Origin: Streptomyces sp. NBC_01142
GTDB lineage: Bacteria; Actinomycetota; Actinomycetes; Streptomycetales; Streptomycetaceae
Assembly: GCF_026341125.1 (NCBI RefSeq)
Contig: NZ_JAPEOR010000002.1
Coordinates: forward strand, 2,182,501-2,246,500
Direction: 5' to 3'
Length of the DNA: 64,000 nt
Position numbers and translations under genes: made by a program. The stretch's first letter is position 1, and every line of letters begins with the position of its first letter. Below, piece by piece: positions 1 through 8,628 of the stretch. The notes below the pieces were generated by a model. It ran no database searches, was not told the origin of the DNA, and worked only from the letters and a program-made list of their open reading frames with translations.

Positions 1-89
1 GCGCCGGTGAGATGGCGCCCCCTGCGCAGGAGGTAGTCCAGGCGGTCCCACTCGGCGCGGTGGGCGGTCACGAAGACATCGAGGTCCAT
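1..89 (-). CDS. SpoIIM-like (stage II sporulation protein M family) membrane protein, N-terminal fragment
   Basis: Only the first 29 codons lie in the window; the gene continues past the left edge. The minus-strand reading starts MDLDVFVTAHRAEWDRLDYL, an opening I associate with the SpoIIM-like integral membrane proteins of Streptomyces. The ATG at 89 has GGAG about 10 nt upstream. It is divergent from the RDD-family gene at 209; SpoIIM-like and RDD genes commonly sit side by side in actinomycetes, which supports the call. Too little sequence is present to assess domains, so the name rests on the N-terminal signature and the neighbour. Confidence 0.5.
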   Translation of the reverse strand, partial: MDLDVFVTAHRAEWDRLDYLLRRGRHLTG

Positions 90-208
90 GGTCGGCTGCT
101 GCTCCAGGCACTGGTGCGTACGGGTCCGTACTACTGCGGCGCGCTGCGGGCCAGCTTGGCAGACTGAGGAATCAAGGGGCAGGGAAGTTCGACGGCAAAG
201 GGGCTGCA

Positions 209-1303
209 GTGAGTGCGCTTGTGACGGGGGACGCGGTCGTATTGGGCCTGCAGCCGGCGAGACTGCCCAGCCGGGCGCTCGCTGTGGTGATTGATCTTGC
301 GGTGGTATGGGCGGCGTATCTCCTGGTGTCGATCGGGCTTGCGGTGGCGACGGCCTCGCTGGACGAGGCGGCGGTCATGGCGGTGTCGATAGCGACGTTT
401 CTGCTGGTCCTGGTGGGGGCGCCGATAGCCGTGGAGACCCTCAGCCACGGGCGGTCCCTCGGAAAACTCGCCTGTGGGCTGCGGGTGGTGCGGGACGACG
501 GGGGGCCGATCCGGTTCCGGCATGCGCTGGTGCGGGGGGCGCTGAGCGTGGTGGAGATCCTCATGTCGTTCGGGGTCATCGCCTGCATCGCCTCGCTGGT
601 GTCGGCGCGGGGGCGGCGGATCGGGGATGTGTTCGCGGGGACGCTCGTGGTGCGGGAGCGGGTGCCGTCGGGGCGGGGGATGGTGGTGCCGCCGCCTCCG
701 CCGTGGCTCGTGGGGCGGTTCGCCGAGCTGGATCTGTCGGGGGTGCCGGATGATCTGTGGCTCGCGATACGTCAGTACCTGACGCGGATGAGGCAGCTGG
801 ACCCGGCCGTGGGCCGGTCGATGGCGGGGCGACTGGCCGCTGATCTGGCGGCGTGCACGGGGGCGCCCGCGCCGGAGGGGGTGCCGTCGGCCTCGTATCT
901 GGCCGCCGTGGTGAATGAGCGGCAGGCACGTGATGCCCGGCGGGCCTTCGGGGCGGCGGCGGGAGGACGGTCGGCCGGGGTGGTTCCGGGGCCGGTGGTC
1001 CACGGCGCGGTACCGGCGAGTGGTGGGGCCCCGGGGGCCGCAGGGGTGGTGGCGGCGGGTGATGCCGCTGGTGGCGGTTGGGCTCCGGCGGGGGGTGCGG
1101 CGGCAGATGCCGGGGAGGCCGGCTTGCCGCTCGGGGCGGCCGCGAAGACCGAGCCGGCGCCGGGTGCGGAGCGGCGGGGGATGCCCGGTGCGGTGCCGGG
1201 TGCGGAGCGGCGGGGGATGCCCGGTGCGGTGCCGGGTGCGGAGCGGCGGGGGACGCCGGACGGCGGGACGTCTTCGGCCACGGGGTTTGCGCCGCCCGCG
1301 TAG
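209..1303 (+). CDS. RDD-family integral membrane protein
   Basis: A 364-aa protein with an N-terminal RDD domain (roughly residues 15-150): the arginine/aspartate signature shows as RALAVVIDLAVVWAAYLL early, then hydrophobic spans near residues 25-50, 55-80 and 115-135, and the motif GRRIGDVFAGT typical of the family. RDD proteins are small membrane proteins of poorly known function, some linked to ion exchange or to protein quality control at the membrane. The C-terminal half (about 210-364) is Ala/Gly/Pro-rich, probably disordered and cytoplasmic, and contains a 12-residue tandem repeat. GTG start chosen because AAGGGG lies 5 nt upstream. Divergent from the SpoIIM-like gene. No substrate can be inferred. 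Confidence 0.85.
   Translation: MSALVTGDAVVLGLQPARLPSRALAVVIDLAVVWAAYLLVSIGLAVATASLDEAAVMAVSIATFLLVLVGAPIAVETLSHGRSLGKLACGLRVVRDDGGPIRFRHALVRGALSVVEILMSFGVIACIASLVSARGRRIGDVFAGTLVVRERVPSGRGMVVPPPPPWLVGRFAELDLSGVPDDLWLAIRQYLTRMRQLDPAVGRSMAGRLAADLAACTGAPAPEGVPSASYLAAVVNERQARDARRAFGAAAGGRSAGVVPGPVVHGAVPASGGAPGAAGVVAAGDAAGGGWAPAGGAAADAGEAGLPLGAAAKTEPAPGAERRGMPGAVPGAERRGMPGAVPGAERRGTPDGGTSSATGFAPPA
1160..1261 (+). repeat. 36-bp in-frame tandem repeat inside the RDD gene
   Basis: Copies at 1160-1195 and 1196-1231 are identical and a third partial copy runs from 1232 to about 1261. The unit encodes PGAERRGMPGAV. Because 36 is a multiple of three, copy-number change would keep the frame, so the tail length could vary between strains. 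Confidence 0.9.
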
Positions 1304-1324
1304 GCCGAGCGGAAGGCCCAGCGG

Positions 1325-1939
1325 TCAGGGGAAGACCGAGGGCGGGGTCTCCAGGTCTTCGAGTTCGATGCCGGGGGCTGTCAGGACCACGTCCCCGGCG
1401 ACGTGGACGACGTGCTGTTCGCCCGTGTCCAGGGCGCTGACCTGGTATGCGTCCACCATCAGGGGGCCATTGTCAGTGGCATGCGCTTCACTCTTCATCA
1501 GGGCCCAGGACTGGTCGACGGTGCGGGGGGCGAGGACCGGGTCTGTGAAGGCGACGAGGCGGACGCGGGTCGCGGGGGAACCGGGGGTGAGGCGGAGGAG
1601 ACGTGCGGTGGCGACAAGGAAGGCGGGGGATGTGCCGGTGAAGGCGTGGGCGCGGACGTTGCCTTCGGTGGCGTAAGTGCCGGTGGGGTCGGTACGGACC
1701 CAGGTGACACCGTCGAGGGCGGCGCCGCGGACCTGCCAGCTCGCGGCGTGGAGTTCGAGACGGATGGGGCGGCCGAGCTCGTCGAGGGCGAGGTCGACAG
1801 AGCCGGCGTGGTCGCCGGAGGGGGTGGTGATCTGGGAGACGTAGCGCCAGCCGGAGGGGCCTGGCGCGCACTGGAAGTGTTCTTCGCCGAGGGGGGTGTG
1901 ATCGTGCGGATCGTGGAGCGAATAGCGGCCGCGGGGCAT
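1325..1939 (-). CDS. Conserved hypothetical protein
   Basis: A 204-aa soluble protein with no signal peptide or membrane segment that I can see. The ATG at 1939 (start MPRGRYSLHDPHDHTPLG) is preferred over a start 26 codons upstream because the extension looks non-coding and AAGGA lies about 12 nt before this ATG. The sequence is rich in beta-strand-type residues with few charges clustered, and the phrase DGVTWVRTDPTGTYATEGNV falls mid-protein. I do not recognise a named domain. It lies downstream of ahcY on the same strand, but a strong terminator between them suggests separate transcription. Confidence 0.7.
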   Translation of the reverse strand: MPRGRYSLHDPHDHTPLGEEHFQCAPGPSGWRYVSQITTPSGDHAGSVDLALDELGRPIRLELHAASWQVRGAALDGVTWVRTDPTGTYATEGNVRAHAFTGTSPAFLVATARLLRLTPGSPATRVRLVAFTDPVLAPRTVDQSWALMKSEAHATDNGPLMVDAYQVSALDTGEQHVVHVAGDVVLTAPGIELEDLETPPSVFP

Positions 1940-2001
1940 GGGCGCTTGGGTGTCCTTGTGCGGTGAGGCTCTTGCCGGGGAGCCGTTCGAGGCCGGTATG
2001 G

Positions 2002-2036
2002 GGCAGGCCCCCGACACGGGGGTGCGGGGGCCTGCC
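2002..2036 (-). terminator. Rho-independent-type hairpin after ahcY
   Basis: Perfect 12-bp GC-rich stem (2002-2013 with 2025-2036) and an 11-nt loop, 44 bp past the ahcY stop codon. There is no T-run, as is usual in Streptomyces. Confidence 0.7.
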
Positions 2037-2079
2037 TGGTACCGCTGGTACCTGCTGCTGAGGGTGTGTCAGTAGCCGA

Positions 2080-3537
2080 TCAGTAGCGGTAGTGGTCGGG
2101 CTTGTACGGGCCGTCGACCTCGACGCCGATGTAGGCGGCCTGCTCGGGACGGAGCGTGGTCAGCTTCACGCCGAGCGCGTCCAGGTGCAGACGGGCGACC
2201 TTCTCGTCCAGGTGCTTGGGCAGCACATACACGTCGGTCGGGTACTCCTGCGGCTTGGTGAACAGCTCGATCTGGGCCAGCGTCTGGTCCGCGAAGCTGT
2301 TCGACATCACGAAGGAGGGGTGACCGGTCGCGTTGCCCAGGTTCAGCAGACGGCCCTCGGACAGCACGATCAGCACCTTGCCGTCCGGGAACGTCCAGGT
2401 GTGCACCTGCGGCTTGACCTCGTCCTTGACGATCCCCGGAGTCCGGGCCAGACCGGCCATGTCGATCTCGTTGTCGAAGTGACCGATGTTCCCGACGATC
2501 GCCTGGTGCTTCATCCTGGCCATGTCCGCGGCCATGATGATGTCCTTGTTGCCCGTCGTGGTCACGAAAATGTCCGCGACACCCACCACGTCGTCCAGCG
2601 TGGCCACCTGGTAGCCGTCCATCGCCGCCTGCAGCGCACAGATCGGGTCGATCTCAGTGATGATCACCCGGGCACCCTGACCACGCAGCGACTCCGCACA
2701 GCCCTTGCCCACATCGCCGTAACCGAACACGACCGCGACCTTGCCACCGATCAGCACATCGGTAGCACGGTTGATCCCGTCGATCAGCGAATGCCGGCAG
2801 CCGTACTTGTTGTCGAACTTCGACTTCGTCACCGCGTCGTTCACATTGATCGCCGGGAACAGCAGACTCCCGTCCCGGTGCATCTCGTACAGACGATGCA
2901 CACCCGTCGTCGTCTCCTCCGTGACACCACGGATCTCGGACGCCAGCTGCGTCCACTTCTGCGGTGCCTCGCCGAGGGTGCGGTTCAGCAGGCGCAGGAT
3001 GTAGCCGTACTCCTCGCTGTCCGCGGTCGAGGGGTCCGGGGCCGCGCCGGCCTTCTCGAACTCCACACCCTTGTGGACCAGGAGGGTGGCGTCACCACCG
3101 TCGTCCAGGATCATGTTCGGGCCACCGGTGGGGGTGTTCGGCCAGGTCAGCGCCTGCTCCGTGCACCACCAGTACTCCTCCAGCGTCTCGCCCTTCCAGG
3201 CGAAGACGGGGACACCCTGGGGGGCTTCCGGGGTGCCGTTCGGGCCGACCGCGATGGCGGCGGCCGCGTGGTCCTGGGTGGAGAAGATGTTGCAGGACGC
3301 CCAGCGGACCTCGGCGCCCAGTGCGACCAGGGTCTCGATCAGGACGGCAGTCTGCACCGTCATGTGCAGTGAACCGGTGATCCGGGCACCGGCCAGCGGC
3401 TGCGAAGCCGCGTACTCCTTACGGATCGACATCAGACCGGGCATCTCGTGCTCGGCGAGAGTGATCTCCTTGCGGCCGAAAACGGCGAGGGAAAGGTCGG
3501 CGACCTTGAAGTCCTGGCCAGTGGCGACAGTCGACAT
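2080..3537 (-). CDS. ahcY: S-adenosylhomocysteine hydrolase (adenosylhomocysteinase)
   Basis: 485 aa, the usual length for actinobacterial AhcY. It hydrolyses S-adenosylhomocysteine reversibly to adenosine and homocysteine, removing the inhibitory product of SAM-dependent methylation; it is cytosolic, tetrameric and carries a bound NAD. The NAD-binding glycine motif [10 protein letters not shown] lies in the middle (about residue 270), followed by VIITEID, the acidic end of the Rossmann strand. Family signatures DDGGDATLL and [14 protein letters not shown] are seen, and the C-terminus ends KPDHYRY, as in the family. The ATG at 3537 has GAGGAG 8 nt upstream. Monocistronic by layout: long upstream gap and a terminator just downstream. 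Confidence 0.98.
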   Translation of the reverse strand: MSTVATGQDFKVADLSLAVFGRKEITLAEHEMPGLMSIRKEYAASQPLAGARITGSLHMTVQTAVLIETLVALGAEVRWASCNIFSTQDHAAAAIAVGPNGTPEAPQGVPVFAWKGETLEEYWWCTEQALTWPNTPTGGPNMILDDGGDATLLVHKGVEFEKAGAAPDPSTADSEEYGYILRLLNRTLGEAPQKWTQLASEIRGVTEETTTGVHRLYEMHRDGSLLFPAINVNDAVTKSKFDNKYGCRHSLIDGINRATDVLIGGKVAVVFGYGDVGKGCAESLRGQGARVIITEIDPICALQAAMDGYQVATLDDVVGVADIFVTTTGNKDIIMAADMARMKHQAIVGNIGHFDNEIDMAGLARTPGIVKDEVKPQVHTWTFPDGKVLIVLSEGRLLNLGNATGHPSFVMSNSFADQTLAQIELFTKPQEYPTDVYVLPKHLDEKVARLHLDALGVKLTTLRPEQAAYIGVEVDGPYKPDHYRY

Positions 3538-3877
3538 GCGAGCTGCTCCTCGTGGTGTGGGTCGAGGGTGGGTACGGCTGGCTCTGCGGCGGCCGTGGGC
3601 ATACGAATGCCCGGGCCCTCGCAGTGCAGTCCGTCGGAGGCCCTCTCTCCCTCGGTCGGTCTGCAGAAACAGGACCGCCCGACCGCCATCAGCAGCGACG
3701 TCTGACTCTGGTCACGAATCTACACCGATCGGCCCAGTGGACCCCAGCCCACCCGCGCCGGGATCCAGCCGATTCCGAGGTTTGGCGGGCCTGACGCGTG
3801 GGCTGACGGCACTTTACGGTCGCGCGCAGCTGTTGCACGTTGCTGCTGCGGCTGCCGATCGCCGTCCCGCACGCACG
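3538..3877. other. Intergenic region upstream of ahcY
   Basis: 340 bp without a convincing gene. It must hold the ahcY promoter (minus strand) and any promoter for the small ORF starting near 3878. I looked for a SAH-riboswitch-like structure adjacent to the ahcY start and could not build one by eye. Confidence 0.5.
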
Positions 3878-4108
3878 GTGCCGGAGGCTGCCGCCGGCGA
3901 TGAACATCTGCGGATTCTGACGCTGCTGTCCCGCAAGCTGGTGGCGCGCAAGCTCATGGACACCGGCTTCCGGGAGCGGCTGACGGCGGCGCCCGACGAG
4001 GCGGCGGCCCTCGGGTGCTGGGCGGGATCCAGTAGTCCGTTTGTGCGTCATACGCCGTGGACGCAGTGGACGCCGTGGACGCCGTGGACGCAGCCACGTA
4101 CGCAGTGA
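3878..4108 (+). CDS. Possible 76-aa peptide with nitrile-hydratase-like (NHLP-type) leader and Trp/Thr-rich tail
   Basis: An unassigned ORF between ahcY and the S26 protease. From a GTG at 3878 it reads a helical, charged segment (LTLLSRKLVARKLMDTGFRE, then RLTAAPDEAAALGC) that follows the spacing of NHLP-type RiPP leaders: D-x-x-F-R near the middle, L, then a P-D-x-A-A-x-x-x-G end. After G-C comes a short tail with tandem W-T-Q-W-T-P-W-T-P-W-T. The last part is encoded by a 9-12-bp simple repeat (4065-4092), so the tail could also be repeat noise. No good ribosome site precedes the GTG and no RiPP-modifying enzyme is in the window. The coding call is tentative; the leader resemblance is my reading only. 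Confidence 0.35.
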   Translation: MPEAAAGDEHLRILTLLSRKLVARKLMDTGFRERLTAAPDEAAALGCWAGSSSPFVRHTPWTQWTPWTPWTQPRTQ

Positions 4109-4195
4109 ACGCAACCGGGTCCCGCACGCTCGGCCGTGCGAGGTCCGGCTGTACTCTCCGCGCGCACAGTCACACGGTTTGCAGGAGGGTCGGAT

Positions 4196-4855
4196 ATGCG
4201 GCAGGGGCGGGGGCTGAGGATCGCCGGGTGGGTTCTGGTGCCCCTCGGGGTGGTGCTGGGGGTGGTGTCCTTCCTGCTCGTCAAGGCCGGGTACATCACC
4301 GCCTTTGCCGCGGGCGCCAGCATGGAGCCGACCTACAGCCGAGGTGATCGGCTCCTTGCCGAAAAGGTCGACAGCGGGAAGCTCCGCCGGGGCGATGTCG
4401 TTCTCGTCAGCTCGCCCGACCGGTACGAGGGATACGCGCTCATGCGCATCGTGGGGCTGGGCGGAGACCAGGTGGCGTGCTGTACGGACGAGCAGCAGGT
4501 GACCGTGGACGGCATGCCCCTCTCGGAGCCGTATCTGAAGGGTGTCTCCGCCGACAACGGGTACGGGCGCTACAGCGTCACGGTGCCGCAGGGGCGGGTG
4601 TTCCTGCTCGGGGACAACCGCGGGAACTCGAACGACTCGCGTTTCTTCCTCTCCGAGCACTCCGGCACGTTCGCGGGGGCGCAGGTGCACGGCCGGCTGA
4701 CCGACGACGTGGCCGTGCCGATGCTGCTGATGGCCGGTGTCCCGCTCGGGGGCGTACTGGCCCTGGTCGGTATGGGCTGCGGGCTGGCCGGGTGGCTGGT
4801 GGGGCGGAAGCCGTACCGGTCGGCTGCCGCGCCGCCTCCGTTCTCGTACGCGTAG
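4196..4855 (+). CDS. S26-family signal-peptidase-like membrane protein
   Basis: 219 aa. N-terminal membrane span (about residues 9-30), then the serine box A-S-M-E-P-T with Ser42, the G-D-R-L-L region, the conserved R-G-D-V-V, and the late box GDNRGNSNDSR (about 143-153); a second membrane span lies at about 178-205. That is the layout of Gram-positive type I signal peptidases, which cut exported proteins outside the membrane. In box D, where the catalytic lysine normally sits (K-R-x-x-G-x-x-G-D), this protein reads L-M-R-I-V-G-L-G-G-D, so Met83 replaces Lys. It may therefore be inactive, or use another base. Start chosen for a perfect AGGAGG at 4183-4188; an upstream in-frame start lacks one. 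Bounded downstream by a strong terminator. Confidence 0.85.
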   Translation: MRQGRGLRIAGWVLVPLGVVLGVVSFLLVKAGYITAFAAGASMEPTYSRGDRLLAEKVDSGKLRRGDVVLVSSPDRYEGYALMRIVGLGGDQVACCTDEQQVTVDGMPLSEPYLKGVSADNGYGRYSVTVPQGRVFLLGDNRGNSNDSRFFLSEHSGTFAGAQVHGRLTDDVAVPMLLMAGVPLGGVLALVGMGCGLAGWLVGRKPYRSAAAPPPFSYA

Positions 4856-4934
4856 AACTCGTACTCGGAAGCGCGTGAACGCGTGAACGCGCAACGCATG
4901 AACTCGTAGGCGTAGCGCATGAATACGCGTAGGC

Positions 4935-4980
4935 GCATGGAGAAGGCCCCCCGCCCAGTGGCGGGGGGCCTTCTCCATGC
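4935..4980. terminator. Strong bidirectional hairpin terminator
   Basis: Perfect 21-bp inverted repeat (4935-4955 with 4960-4980) and a CAGT loop, between the convergent S26 gene (+) and the CDF transporter gene (-). It can end transcription from both sides. Confidence 0.9.
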
Positions 4981-4989
4981 TTCATGAGG

Positions 4990-5967
4990 TCAGTGGGCGG
5001 TGTCCGGGGTCGAGCCGCCCGGGGACTTGGCCGGGTTGGTGCCCGACGCCGCCGCCGACTCGCTGTAGATGTCCGGCTCCAGGTAGATCACACGGGCGAT
5101 CGGAACCGCCGTACGGATCCGGTCCTCGGCCGCGTTGATCGCATCCGCGACCTCACTGGCCGTGCCGTCGTGCGCAACCCCGATCTTGGCGGCGACCAGC
5201 AGCTCCTCCGGGCCGAGGTGCAGCGTACGCATGTGGATGATGCCGGTGACCACTTCACCGTCCACCATGGCCGCCTTGATCTTCTCGACGTCTTCCGTGC
5301 CGGCCGCCTCGCCCAGCAGCAAGGACTTGGTCTCGGCCGCCAGGACGATCGCGATCACGATCAGCAGCACACCGATGCAGAGCGTGCCGATGCCGTCCCA
5401 GACGCCGTCGCCCGTGGCCAGCGCCAGGCTCACGCCGCCCAGCGCCAGCACCAGACCGACCAGCGCGCCCAGGTCCTCCAGGAGGACCACCGGAAGCTCG
5501 GGGGCCTTGGCGCGGCGGACGAACTGGGTCCAGGTCAGCTTGCCGCGGATCGTGTTGGACTCCTTGATGGCCGTCCGGAAGGAGAACGTCTCCGCGATGA
5601 TGGCGAAGACGAGGACGCCGACCGGCCAGTACCAGGCCTCGATCGCGTGCGGTTCCTTGATCTTCTCGTAGCCCTCGTAGATCGCGAACATGCCGCCGAC
5701 CGAGAAGAGGACGATGGAGACGAGGAAGGCGTAGATGTAGCGCTCACGCCCGTAGCCGAAGGGGTGCTGCGGGGTGGCCTCGCGCTGGGCCTTCTTGCCG
5801 CCGAGGAGCAGCAGCCCCTGGTTGCCGGAGTCCGCGAGCGAGTGGACGCTCTCCGCCAGCATCGACGACGAGCCGCTGAACAGGAACGCAACGAACTTCG
5901 CTACCGCGATCGCGAGGTTGGCGGCGAGTGCCGCCACGATCGCCTTGGTTCCGCCTGACGCGCTCAT
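4990..5967 (-). CDS. Cation diffusion facilitator (CDF) family metal transporter
   Basis: 325 aa. CDF proteins export divalent metals such as Zn, Co, Mn or Fe in exchange for protons. The N-terminal membrane domain opens with TKAIVAALAANLAIAVAKF, and the signature around S-M-L-A-E-S-V-H-S-L-A-D-S-G-N-Q (about residues 34-50) matches the TM2 metal site region, with the Asp of ADS and the following N-Q. About six hydrophobic spans follow up to residue ~215, then a cytosolic C-terminal ferredoxin-like domain (MRTLHLGPEELLVAAKIGVA). The metal cannot be told from sequence. Transcribed after manA on the same strand (99-bp gap), ending at the 4935-4980 terminator. Confidence 0.93.
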   Translation of the reverse strand: MSASGGTKAIVAALAANLAIAVAKFVAFLFSGSSSMLAESVHSLADSGNQGLLLLGGKKAQREATPQHPFGYGRERYIYAFLVSIVLFSVGGMFAIYEGYEKIKEPHAIEAWYWPVGVLVFAIIAETFSFRTAIKESNTIRGKLTWTQFVRRAKAPELPVVLLEDLGALVGLVLALGGVSLALATGDGVWDGIGTLCIGVLLIVIAIVLAAETKSLLLGEAAGTEDVEKIKAAMVDGEVVTGIIHMRTLHLGPEELLVAAKIGVAHDGTASEVADAINAAEDRIRTAVPIARVIYLEPDIYSESAAASGTNPAKSPGGSTPDTAH

Positions 5968-6066
5968 GTGTGCCGGATGTCCCTTCGTGCGTACGTCGGT
6001 CGCCGCCCGGGCTTTGCCCGGTCTTTGCGGTGCGCCATTGTTGCAGCACCCGAAGACGGCGTCGCC

Positions 6067-7245
6067 TCAGGCCACCACAGTCGCGCGGAAGACCGTGCCG
6101 GAACCCGGTCCGGTGCCCGAGATCTCCGCTTTGCCCCCCGCCGGGACGAACGCCGACTCCCCCGGGGCGAGGGTGAGATCCCCGGCCGTGACGCTGCCCG
6201 CCGTGCAGAGCAGGATCTGGGGGGTGGGAGCGGTCAGGTCGCGGGGCGCTGCGCCCGCGGCCAGGACGTAGCGGGAGAGGCGGAATTCGTCGATCGGGGT
6301 GTCGTAGACCTCTTCACCGGAGGGTGAGGCCTCGGGGCGCAGGACGGCCGCGTCGCGCGCCTCGAAGCGGACGATACGCAGCAGTTCGGGGACATCCACA
6401 TGCTTGGGGGTCAGTCCGCAGCGCAGCACGTTGTCGGAGTTGGCCATGATCTCCACGCCGAGGCCGTTGAGATACGCATGCGGGACGCCGGCGCCCAGGA
6501 ACAGGGCCTCGCCGGGCTGCAGTTGAACGTAGTTGAGCAGCATGGCGGCGATGACGCCCGGGTCGCCGGGGAAGTGGTGCGCGAGCGAGGCGTACGGGGC
6601 GTAGGCGCCGCCCAGCCGTTCCGCCGCGGCCGCCGCTTCGGCGACTGTCGTCGCCATCTCGGCGGGGTCGGCGCTCAGGACGGCGGTCAGGACCTCGCGG
6701 AGCGCGGCCTCTTCCGGGTGGGCACGGAGGAGGTCGACGTACGGCTTGAGCGAGTTCACCTCGAGCGCCGCGATGGCGTCGGCGGACTCGGTCGGCTCGC
6801 GGAATCCGCACAGGCCGTCGAACGGCGTGAGCGCGCAGATCAGTTCGGGCTTGTGGTTGGCGTCCTTGTAGTTGCGGTGGGAGGCGTCGATCGGGATGCC
6901 CGCGCTCTCCTCGGCGGCGTACCCCTCCTTCGCCTGTGCGAGGTCCGGGTGCACCTGGAGGGAGAGGGGGGCGCCGGCGGCGAGAACCTTGAGGAGGAAG
7001 GGAAGGCGCGGGCCGAACTTCGCGACCGCCGCGGCGCCCAGTTCCCGCTCGGGGTCGGCGGCGATGAGGCCGGAAAGGGGTTCCTCGCTGCCCGCGTTGC
7101 GGGTGATGCGGGAGGGGGCGCCGGGGTGGGCGCCCATCCACATCTCGGCCTGCGGCTCGCCGGTCGGCGAGATGCCGAGCAGTTCCGGAAGGGCGGTCCT
7201 GGAACCCCAGGCGTATGGGCGCACGGTGTTGGAGAGGCGATCCAT
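6067..7245 (-). CDS. manA: Mannose-6-phosphate isomerase, class I
   Basis: 392 aa, zinc-dependent cupin enzyme that interconverts fructose-6-phosphate and mannose-6-phosphate. Family motifs are present: W-G-S near the start, the metal-site stretch Q-V-H-P-D (about residue 98), a Lys-Pro-Glu (NHKPELICAL) with the Zn-binding Glu, and the C-terminal L-R-C-G-L-T-P-K-H-V-D. AAGGA lies 5 nt upstream of the ATG. It sits 44 bp after the SIS-domain gene on the same strand and shares the block with manB, so it probably feeds mannose phosphate into cell-wall or glycoprotein precursors. Confidence 0.97.
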   Translation of the reverse strand: MDRLSNTVRPYAWGSRTALPELLGISPTGEPQAEMWMGAHPGAPSRITRNAGSEEPLSGLIAADPERELGAAAVAKFGPRLPFLLKVLAAGAPLSLQVHPDLAQAKEGYAAEESAGIPIDASHRNYKDANHKPELICALTPFDGLCGFREPTESADAIAALEVNSLKPYVDLLRAHPEEAALREVLTAVLSADPAEMATTVAEAAAAAERLGGAYAPYASLAHHFPGDPGVIAAMLLNYVQLQPGEALFLGAGVPHAYLNGLGVEIMANSDNVLRCGLTPKHVDVPELLRIVRFEARDAAVLRPEASPSGEEVYDTPIDEFRLSRYVLAAGAAPRDLTAPTPQILLCTAGSVTAGDLTLAPGESAFVPAGGKAEISGTGPGSGTVFRATVVA

Positions 7246-7289
7246 CGTCTTCCTTGATCTTCCTTGGTCTTCCTTGCCGAGTGTGGCCG

Positions 7290-8426
7290 TTACGTCGGGA
7301 CGCCCGGCGCGGCCAGGGCCAGATAGACGGCGGCGAAGTCGGTGACGGCGAGGAGTTCGGCGATCGACTCCAGCTCGCTGCCCTCCGCCGGTTCGAGCTC
7401 GCTGATCGCGGTGTCGTGACTCAGTGCCAGCTCACGGGCGGCGGGGGCGGCGGTGAGTCCGCCGGCAGGGCGGTCGCGGAGCAGTACGACACGAGCCCGC
7501 AGGGCCTGCGGCTCATCGACGCGGTCACGGAAGAAGTCTTCCGGGTCGGCACCGGCCGCGAAGTCGCCCACCAGGAGCACGCCGTGCGCGGGGAGCGCCT
7601 CCGGCAGCTCGGCGGCGAGGGCGGGACAGCCGGCCAGCTCGGCCAGTACGGCGGCGAAGCGGCGGCCCACGGGGCCGGCGCCACCGCCTTCCGTCCAGAT
7701 GAGCGGCAGGCTGTCGGCGAGTTCGGCAGCAAGCGTCTTGGCCGGATTGCTGTACGTGGCGATGGCCGGGCCGCACCGTTCGGCGGTGCTGTCGAGGCGG
7801 TCGGCCACCTTGGCGAGAGTCTCCGGGGTCGCTTCGAGCAGGTCGAGGCGGTCGAGGAGGGCGAGCAGTGGAGTGAACAGCGCCCAGAGGGCGCCGGGGC
7901 TCGCGGCCTGCGTCTCCTCGTACAGCTCGTGCGGGGCGGTGGCCATCGGAACGACCATGCCGTGCGTGCCGTCGACCGCCTCGGAGAGCGGGGACCGCTG
8001 CGGGGCTACGGCGACGACGGTGCAGCCGCGGCGGTACGCCTGCTCGGCGAGGAGAGCGAGGCCGGGTTCGCTGCCGTCGGTCGTCGCGATGAGCAGGAGG
8101 TCCACGGAGCCCGCCCAGCCGGGGAGCGCCCAGCGCAGGGCGCCGGCGGCCGGGGCGACGCCGGTGGGGTGCAGCCGGGTGACGGGGGCGGCGGCGCCGG
8201 CGAGGGCGCCAATCAGGTCGGCGACGCCGGTGGCGGCATGGCCGGGGCCCGCGACGAGGACGGCGCGGGGGCGGCCCTCGGGCGTCAGCTCGGCGATGCC
8301 GGCCTCGGCGGCGTGCCGGGCGGCGGTGCGCACACGCGCCCCGGCCTCGGCAGCGCCACGGAGGAGGCCTCGTCGATCTGCGCGGGCCAGGGCGTCCGGG
8401 GCATCGAGGAGCGACTCGTCGAGCAT
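7290..8426 (-). CDS. SIS-domain protein, phosphoglucose/phosphomannose isomerase-like
   Basis: 378 aa with the sugar-isomerase (SIS) fold common to proteins encoded between manB and manA in actinomycetes. It opens MLDESLLDAPDALARADRRG; residues around 60-75 hold AVLVAGPGHAATG, a phosphosugar-binding loop, and DLLLIATTDGSEPGLALLAE follows as the second SIS strand-loop. Related proteins have been annotated as bifunctional PGI/PMI, but I cannot identify a full catalytic set, so it could be an isomerase or a regulatory homologue. The ATG at 8426 is preferred over the one 9 codons upstream because GGAGG lies 9 nt before it. Likely co-transcribed with manA. Confidence 0.82.
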   Translation of the reverse strand: MLDESLLDAPDALARADRRGLLRGAAEAGARVRTAARHAAEAGIAELTPEGRPRAVLVAGPGHAATGVADLIGALAGAAAPVTRLHPTGVAPAAGALRWALPGWAGSVDLLLIATTDGSEPGLALLAEQAYRRGCTVVAVAPQRSPLSEAVDGTHGMVVPMATAPHELYEETQAASPGALWALFTPLLALLDRLDLLEATPETLAKVADRLDSTAERCGPAIATYSNPAKTLAAELADSLPLIWTEGGGAGPVGRRFAAVLAELAGCPALAAELPEALPAHGVLLVGDFAAGADPEDFFRDRVDEPQALRARVVLLRDRPAGGLTAAPAARELALSHDTAISELEPAEGSELESIAELLAVTDFAAVYLALAAPGVPT

Positions 8427-8628
8427 GTGGGTGGGCCTCCGATCGCCGTGCACGTGCGAGGGGGGTGGTGCGCTTTCGCTTGTCCGTGCGGTTGCTCTGA
8501 GTGATGACTCGGTGAGCTGGTGCGGTGCGGTGGTGCGGTGAATCTGTGGCGTGCGGTGCTGCGGTAAGTCTGTGCGTGCCGTGGTGCCGAGCTTGGGCCG
8601 TGCCGGGGTGCTCGGCGCCGGTGCGTGC

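Noticed and set aside
2092..3372. 426-aa ORF antisense to ahcY
   Set aside because: Typical high-GC antisense shadow; His/Arg/Val-rich with no domain.
3538..3700. SAH riboswitch before ahcY
   Set aside because: No recognisable pseudoknot or conserved core could be built upstream of the start; Streptomyces ahcY is not generally riboswitch-controlled as far as I know.
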